Below, piece after piece: positions 60,020 to 64,000 of a DNA stretch of 64,000 nucleotides. The stretch's first letter is position 1; each line of letters begins with the position of its first letter. The translations under genes and the position numbers were made by a program. Under the pieces are notes generated by a model. It did no database searches. It had not been told where the DNA came from and saw nothing but the letters and a program-made list of their open reading frames with translations. The DNA comes from Cacajao melanocephalus (lineage: Eukaryota > Chordata > Mammalia > Primates > Pitheciidae), in the NCBI GenBank assembly GCA_963573385.1, contig CAUYLG010048290.1, positions 28,495 through 92,494 of the forward strand, in the 5' to 3' direction.

Positions 60020-62220
60020 GACCTTAGTATGTGTTTGTTGAATATATACATTTTCTGTCTCATGAGGAACAACAATGACCCTAACCACAAAGTTTCTGAT
60101 GTTATGTGTGTTCTGCCTTCAAAACATTTTATTAATTTTTAAAAATTTTCTTCTCTAAAATGACAAACTCTTTTAAAACATGTTTGTAAGGATTACTATT
60201 TGTGTACTGACTTCCTCTATATAATAGTAATGTTTCTCTTGGTTTACCTGGTATCACATGTGCCTGAAAAGAAGTTTACTAAACATGTGCTGAATTAATG
60301 GATAAATAAATAAAAGTGATCTGAAAACACACAATAGTAAGTTCTAGTGATGGGAGATATAACTGTTATAACTAAAGATTGATATCAAAATAATAATTAA
60401 AATAGTATTGCTGTCTAAAGTGAGTATTTTTTAAATCTTTTCCAATACATGAATGATTTTCAAAGTTAGGAACATACACATACAATACATATGCACAATC
60501 AAAATTTTCAATGTAGTGCTTTTATTCCTATTCTGATGAGTGATAAAGCTAGGGAATCAGCTAATTGAAAGAATATGAAAGATACTTTAAAAAAGAAGGA
60601 TAAATTGGGAAGCTATGAATTATGTAAATACAAAGCCTGGCTCAAAACATTTAGAGAATGCATAATGTCTTTAAGATCAAAAGACTCAAAAGTAACATTT
60701 AAAGGAAACAAAAACAGTTAAACACAGACTCACATGTAAGATTTCAGAGTTTCAATGTTTAAAAAGTTAGAAGCTACTTCATCGTCAAAGGAAACAAAAA
60801 TCCTAAGGATGCTTACTTGATGTGAAATGGGGTTTGACACTCTATTTTAACCACTGTTTGATTTCTCTCTTTGCCAACACCAGCCAAGAAAGGCAAGAAA
60901 GCTGTGTTCCATCAAATAATTCTAGATCTTGTTGAGGTGTGAAGAAACTCAGTCCAATGTAAATCATTCTTTTATCTCATATCTCATTTAAATTCTCACA
61001 TTTCTTCCTCTGCTCTGGAATGGTCCAGGCTCCTGCATTTACAGTGATAATAAATTCAAATGACCTGTCCTTTTGTCCTGTTCATTCATTCCTTTCCCTT
61101 TACTATTCTAGTTTCTGGTTCCCCCAAGGATAGGATGGAACAGAGAAGGAAAAGGGAAAAACAAATGATTTTATAGTCTTGAACAGTGTTCTCCATATAA
61201 CACAACTACCCAAAATGCTGTCTTTCTCTTCCATGATTCTCAACACACACACACGTTAAGATAAAGATATCTCTACAAACCTATAGCTTCACATTATAGC
61301 CAATCACTCCATGATAAAGAACCATGATTTTTATTATTTCTATTTAACTGCCTCTTCTTCTACATAGCAGTCATGTCTGTACTTCCTACTTTCCTCAGAT
61401 ATACTAAGCCACTATGTGGACCCTCACTCAGCAGATAACTTCATCTCCTAAATAATGAGAAAAAAGAATGCCTCACTTTTTTATAACCAAATATCATAAG
61501 CTATATGTCTGTGTCATTTTTTTCCAGTAATGACATAAAAGATGCATGTAAAGAATAATTGGTTAAACTGTGGTAACGAACGTCCTTTGATTCTAAATTA
61601 CTTAAAACAATAAAATTAGCTAAGTTTCTATATCCTCCAAGGCTTTTTTTTTTCTTTTTCTAGACACAATTCTGAAGCATCATTATTTATTTGCTATATT
61701 GGGCCTGTAGCTTAGTAGCAGATACTTTGTAGGCATCTGAAACAATAGACTTAGGACAGAATGTAGAATTTATATAGCATTTCATTCGACTGAAATCAAC
61801 ACCTCTTATCACCTCATTATTTGCCAGCTAGTTTCTAGAGTGCATTTTTTAAAACAGAATTTCTGGTTGATCTACTTCATTTCACTTCTGTTAACAAACA
61901 GTTTGCCTTAACTTGTCTTTCTGTAATTCATGGGAAGCAATTAATACCTACTAACATTACAGCCTCCAGATATTTCTTCTAGAGCTACTCACATAGCAGG
62001 CACTTGATCTCTTACATTACTTTAGGGCTCAGTGTTATCATGTATTTTGTATAATACAACAATCATTTTTTGGCCTTCCATTTTTGTTTTTTAGATCTTT
62101 TTTTTCAGGCACTACCACCTGACTTCCAAGACAATGCTACCTACATTAATACTTTGTCATGAATGGGCACAGTGCCCAGTAGTAAATTATCCATTAGTTA
62201 TTTTAACCTGGGCTGAAGTA
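60020..62220. other. Unannotated DNA
   Basis: About 2.2 kb with no nameable gene or repeat; only short CA and T runs. Confidence 0.5.
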
Positions 62221-62233
62221 ACAAACAAACCTT
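62221..62233. repeat. Left target-site duplication of the L1
   Basis: acaaacaaaCctt here matches acaaacaaaGctt at 63911-63923, with one mismatch in 13. Confidence 0.8.
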
Positions 62234-62524
62234 ATATATAAAATTGCATGTTAGGTTTTGGGGTACATGTGAAGAACATGCAGGATTGTTGCACAGGTAC
62301 ATACATGGCAGTGCGGTTTGCTGCCTTCCTACCCATCACCTATATCTGGCATTTCTCCCCATGATATTCCTCCCCAACTCCCCATCCCCCACTATCCCTC
62401 CCCTAATTCCCCCCCACAGACCTCAGTGTGTGATGCTCCCCTCCCTGTGTCCATATGTTCTCATTGTTCAATACCCGCCTATGAGTGAGAATATGTAGTG
62501 TTTGATTTTCTGTTCTTGTGTCAG

Positions 62525-63530
62525 TTAGCTGAGAATGATGGTTTCCAGGTTCATCCATGTCCCTACAAAGGACACAAACTCACCATTTTTTATGGCTGCA
62601 TAGTATTCCATGGTGTATATGTGCCACATTTTCCCTGTCCAGTCTATCATCGATGGACATTTGGGATGGTTCCAAGTCTTTGCTATTGTAAACAGTGCTG
62701 AAGTGAACATTCGTGCGCATGCGTCTTTATAGTAGAATGATTTATAATCCTTTGGATATATATACCCAGTAATGGGATTGCTGGGTCAAATGGAATTTCT
62801 ATTTCTGGGACCTTGAGGCATCGCCACACTGTCTTCCACTATGGTTGAACTAATCTACACTCCCACCAAAAGTGTAAAAGTATTCCTATTTCTCAACATC
62901 CTCTCCAGCATCTGTTGTCTCCAGATTTTTTAATGATCGCCATTGTAACTGGCGTGAGATGGTATCTCAATGTAGTTTTGATTTGCATTTCTCTAATGAC
63001 CGGTGATGATGAGCATTTTTTTCATGTTCGTTGGGCCTCATATATGTTTTCTTTTGTAGTGTCTGTTCATATCCTTCGCCCACTTTTAAATGGGCTTGTT
63101 TTTTTCTTGTAAATCTGTTTTAGTTCTTTGTAGATTCTAGATATCAGCCCTTTGTCAGATGGGTAGATTGCAAAAATTTTTTCCATTCTGTTGGTTGCCG
63201 ATTCACTCTAATGATTGTTTCTTTCGCTGTAAAGAAGCTCTGGAGTTGGATTAGGCCCCATTTGTCTATTTTGGCTTTTGTTGCCAATGCTTTTGGTGTT
63301 TTATTTATGAAGTCCTTGCCTATGCCTATGTCCTGAATGGTTTCGCCTAGATTTTCTTCTAGGGTTTTTATGGTGTTAGGTCTTATGTTTAAGTCTTTAA
63401 TCCATCTGGAGTTAATTTTAGCATAAGGTGTCAGGAAGGGGTCCAGTTTCTGCCTTCTGCACATGGCTAGCCAGTTTTCCCAACACCATTTATTAAATAG
63501 GGACTCCTTTTCCCATTGCTTGTTTTTCAC
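62525..63530 (-). pseudogene. L1 ORF2 C-terminal remnant
   Basis: Two open stretches carry ORF2 C-terminal motifs: [30 protein letters not shown] and [11 protein letters not shown] in 63530-63144 (128 codons), and GKMWHIYTMEYYAAIKNGEF in 62710-62525 (61 codons). This region follows the RT domain and includes the Cys-rich C-terminal segment in intact L1. The frame is broken between the two stretches, and the endonuclease and RT domains are absent because of 5' truncation. Confidence 0.85.
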
Positions 63531-63840
63531 AGGTTTGTCAAAGATCAGATGGTTGTAGATGTGTGGTGTTGCCTCTGAGGCCTCTGTTCTCTTCCATTGG
63601 TCTATATCTCTGTTTTGGTACCAGTACCATGCTGTTTTGATAACTGTAGCCTTGTAGTATAGTTTGAAGTCAGGTAATGTGATGCCTCCAGCTTTGTTCT
63701 TTTTGCTTAGAATTGACGTGGCTATGTGGGCTCTCTTTTGGTTCCATATGAAGTTTAAGGTGTTTTTTTTCCAGTTCTGTGAAGAAGGTCATTGGTAGCT
63801 TGATGGGGATAGCATTGAATTTATAAATTACTTTGGGCAG

Positions 63841-63910
63841 AGGACACAAACAGATGGAGAAACATTCCATGCTCATGGTTAGGAAGAGTCAATATTGCGA
63901 AAATGGTCAT
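63841..63910 (+). mobile_element. Inverted 5' segment of the L1
   Basis: aggacacaaacagatggaga ... aaatggtcat is L1 ORF2 in plus orientation; in L1 it sits directly before ctgcccaaag, which is the first base block of the minus-oriented part at 63831-63840. Confidence 0.9.
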
Positions 63911-64000
63911 ACAAACAAAGCTTTAAATTTCAGGTGTTTCAAAATATAAAAGTATATTGTTAACAGATTCAGTAGTCCAATATGAATATTTCTGCTCTTT

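Larger units (their letters stand above)
62234..63910 (-). mobile_element. L1PA/L1PB-type LINE-1 with inverted 5' end
   Basis: From the reversed 3' end (gttttggggtacatgtgaag) the copy reads on the minus strand through 3' UTR and ORF2 to 63840. There the sequence switches to plus orientation for about 70 bp (63841-63910). The switched piece is the ORF2 segment that normally lies immediately upstream. This is the standard product of twin priming. Flanks form a 13-bp target duplication. Confidence 0.93.

Noticed and set aside
1..64000. Hidden prokaryotic or viral operon-like system
   Set aside because: All long frames map to eukaryotic transposons. No clustered, co-oriented intact frames occur.

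Overview
This window is mammalian nuclear DNA from a higher primate, most likely human. It contains a dimeric Alu, primate-age LINE-1 (L1PA/L1PB type) and MST/THE1-type MaLR elements. It also holds older mammalian layers: MIR, L2, MLT1, L1M, hAT-family DNA transposons and a Tigger1 element. I found no intact protein-coding gene, no RNA gene and no CRISPR-like or prokaryotic feature. The DNA is AT-rich, LINE/LTR-rich and Alu-poor, as expected of a gene desert or a very large intron. All longer open frames that I could assign lie in decayed transposons.

Layout. 1-4925 is an old class I (gammaretrovirus-like) ERV: RNase H and integrase, split by a complete MaLR retrotransposon on the minus strand (1739-3953), then a GC-richer ERV-derived tail. 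4930-14060 is mostly AT-rich unique DNA with an Alu, L1 3' ends and a cluster of three hAT-type elements (10930-12696). 14650-23230 holds three L1 fragments and two solo LTRs with 4-bp target duplications. 24000-29680 is mostly unique DNA with microsatellites and L2/MIR relics. 29802-32548 is a nearly end-to-end Tigger1 transposon interrupted by an Alu. 32549-45420 is unique DNA with MLT1/MST LTRs, MIR, L2 and an L1 3' UTR containing a small hairpin. 45425-51409 is an L1 cluster whose main copy (about 45940-50820) carries an inserted LTR and two tandem duplications. 52575-53462 is an MLT1D-type LTR split by an MST-type LTR. 53463-62220 is largely unique DNA with simple repeats, an A-tailed Alu fragment and an MLT1 LTR. 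62234-63910 is a minus-strand L1 with an inverted 5' end.

How the parts relate. They do not form a pathway. The window is a record of successive insertions, and the nesting gives relative ages: MaLR into ERV, Alu into Tigger1, LTR into L1, MST into MLT1D. Family names come from recalled consensus patterns without a database search, so subfamily labels are tentative. I found no convincing new biological system. The best leads are structural: an exact 88-bp tandem duplication, a textbook twin-priming L1 inversion, a triple-octamer hairpin and well-bounded nested insertions.
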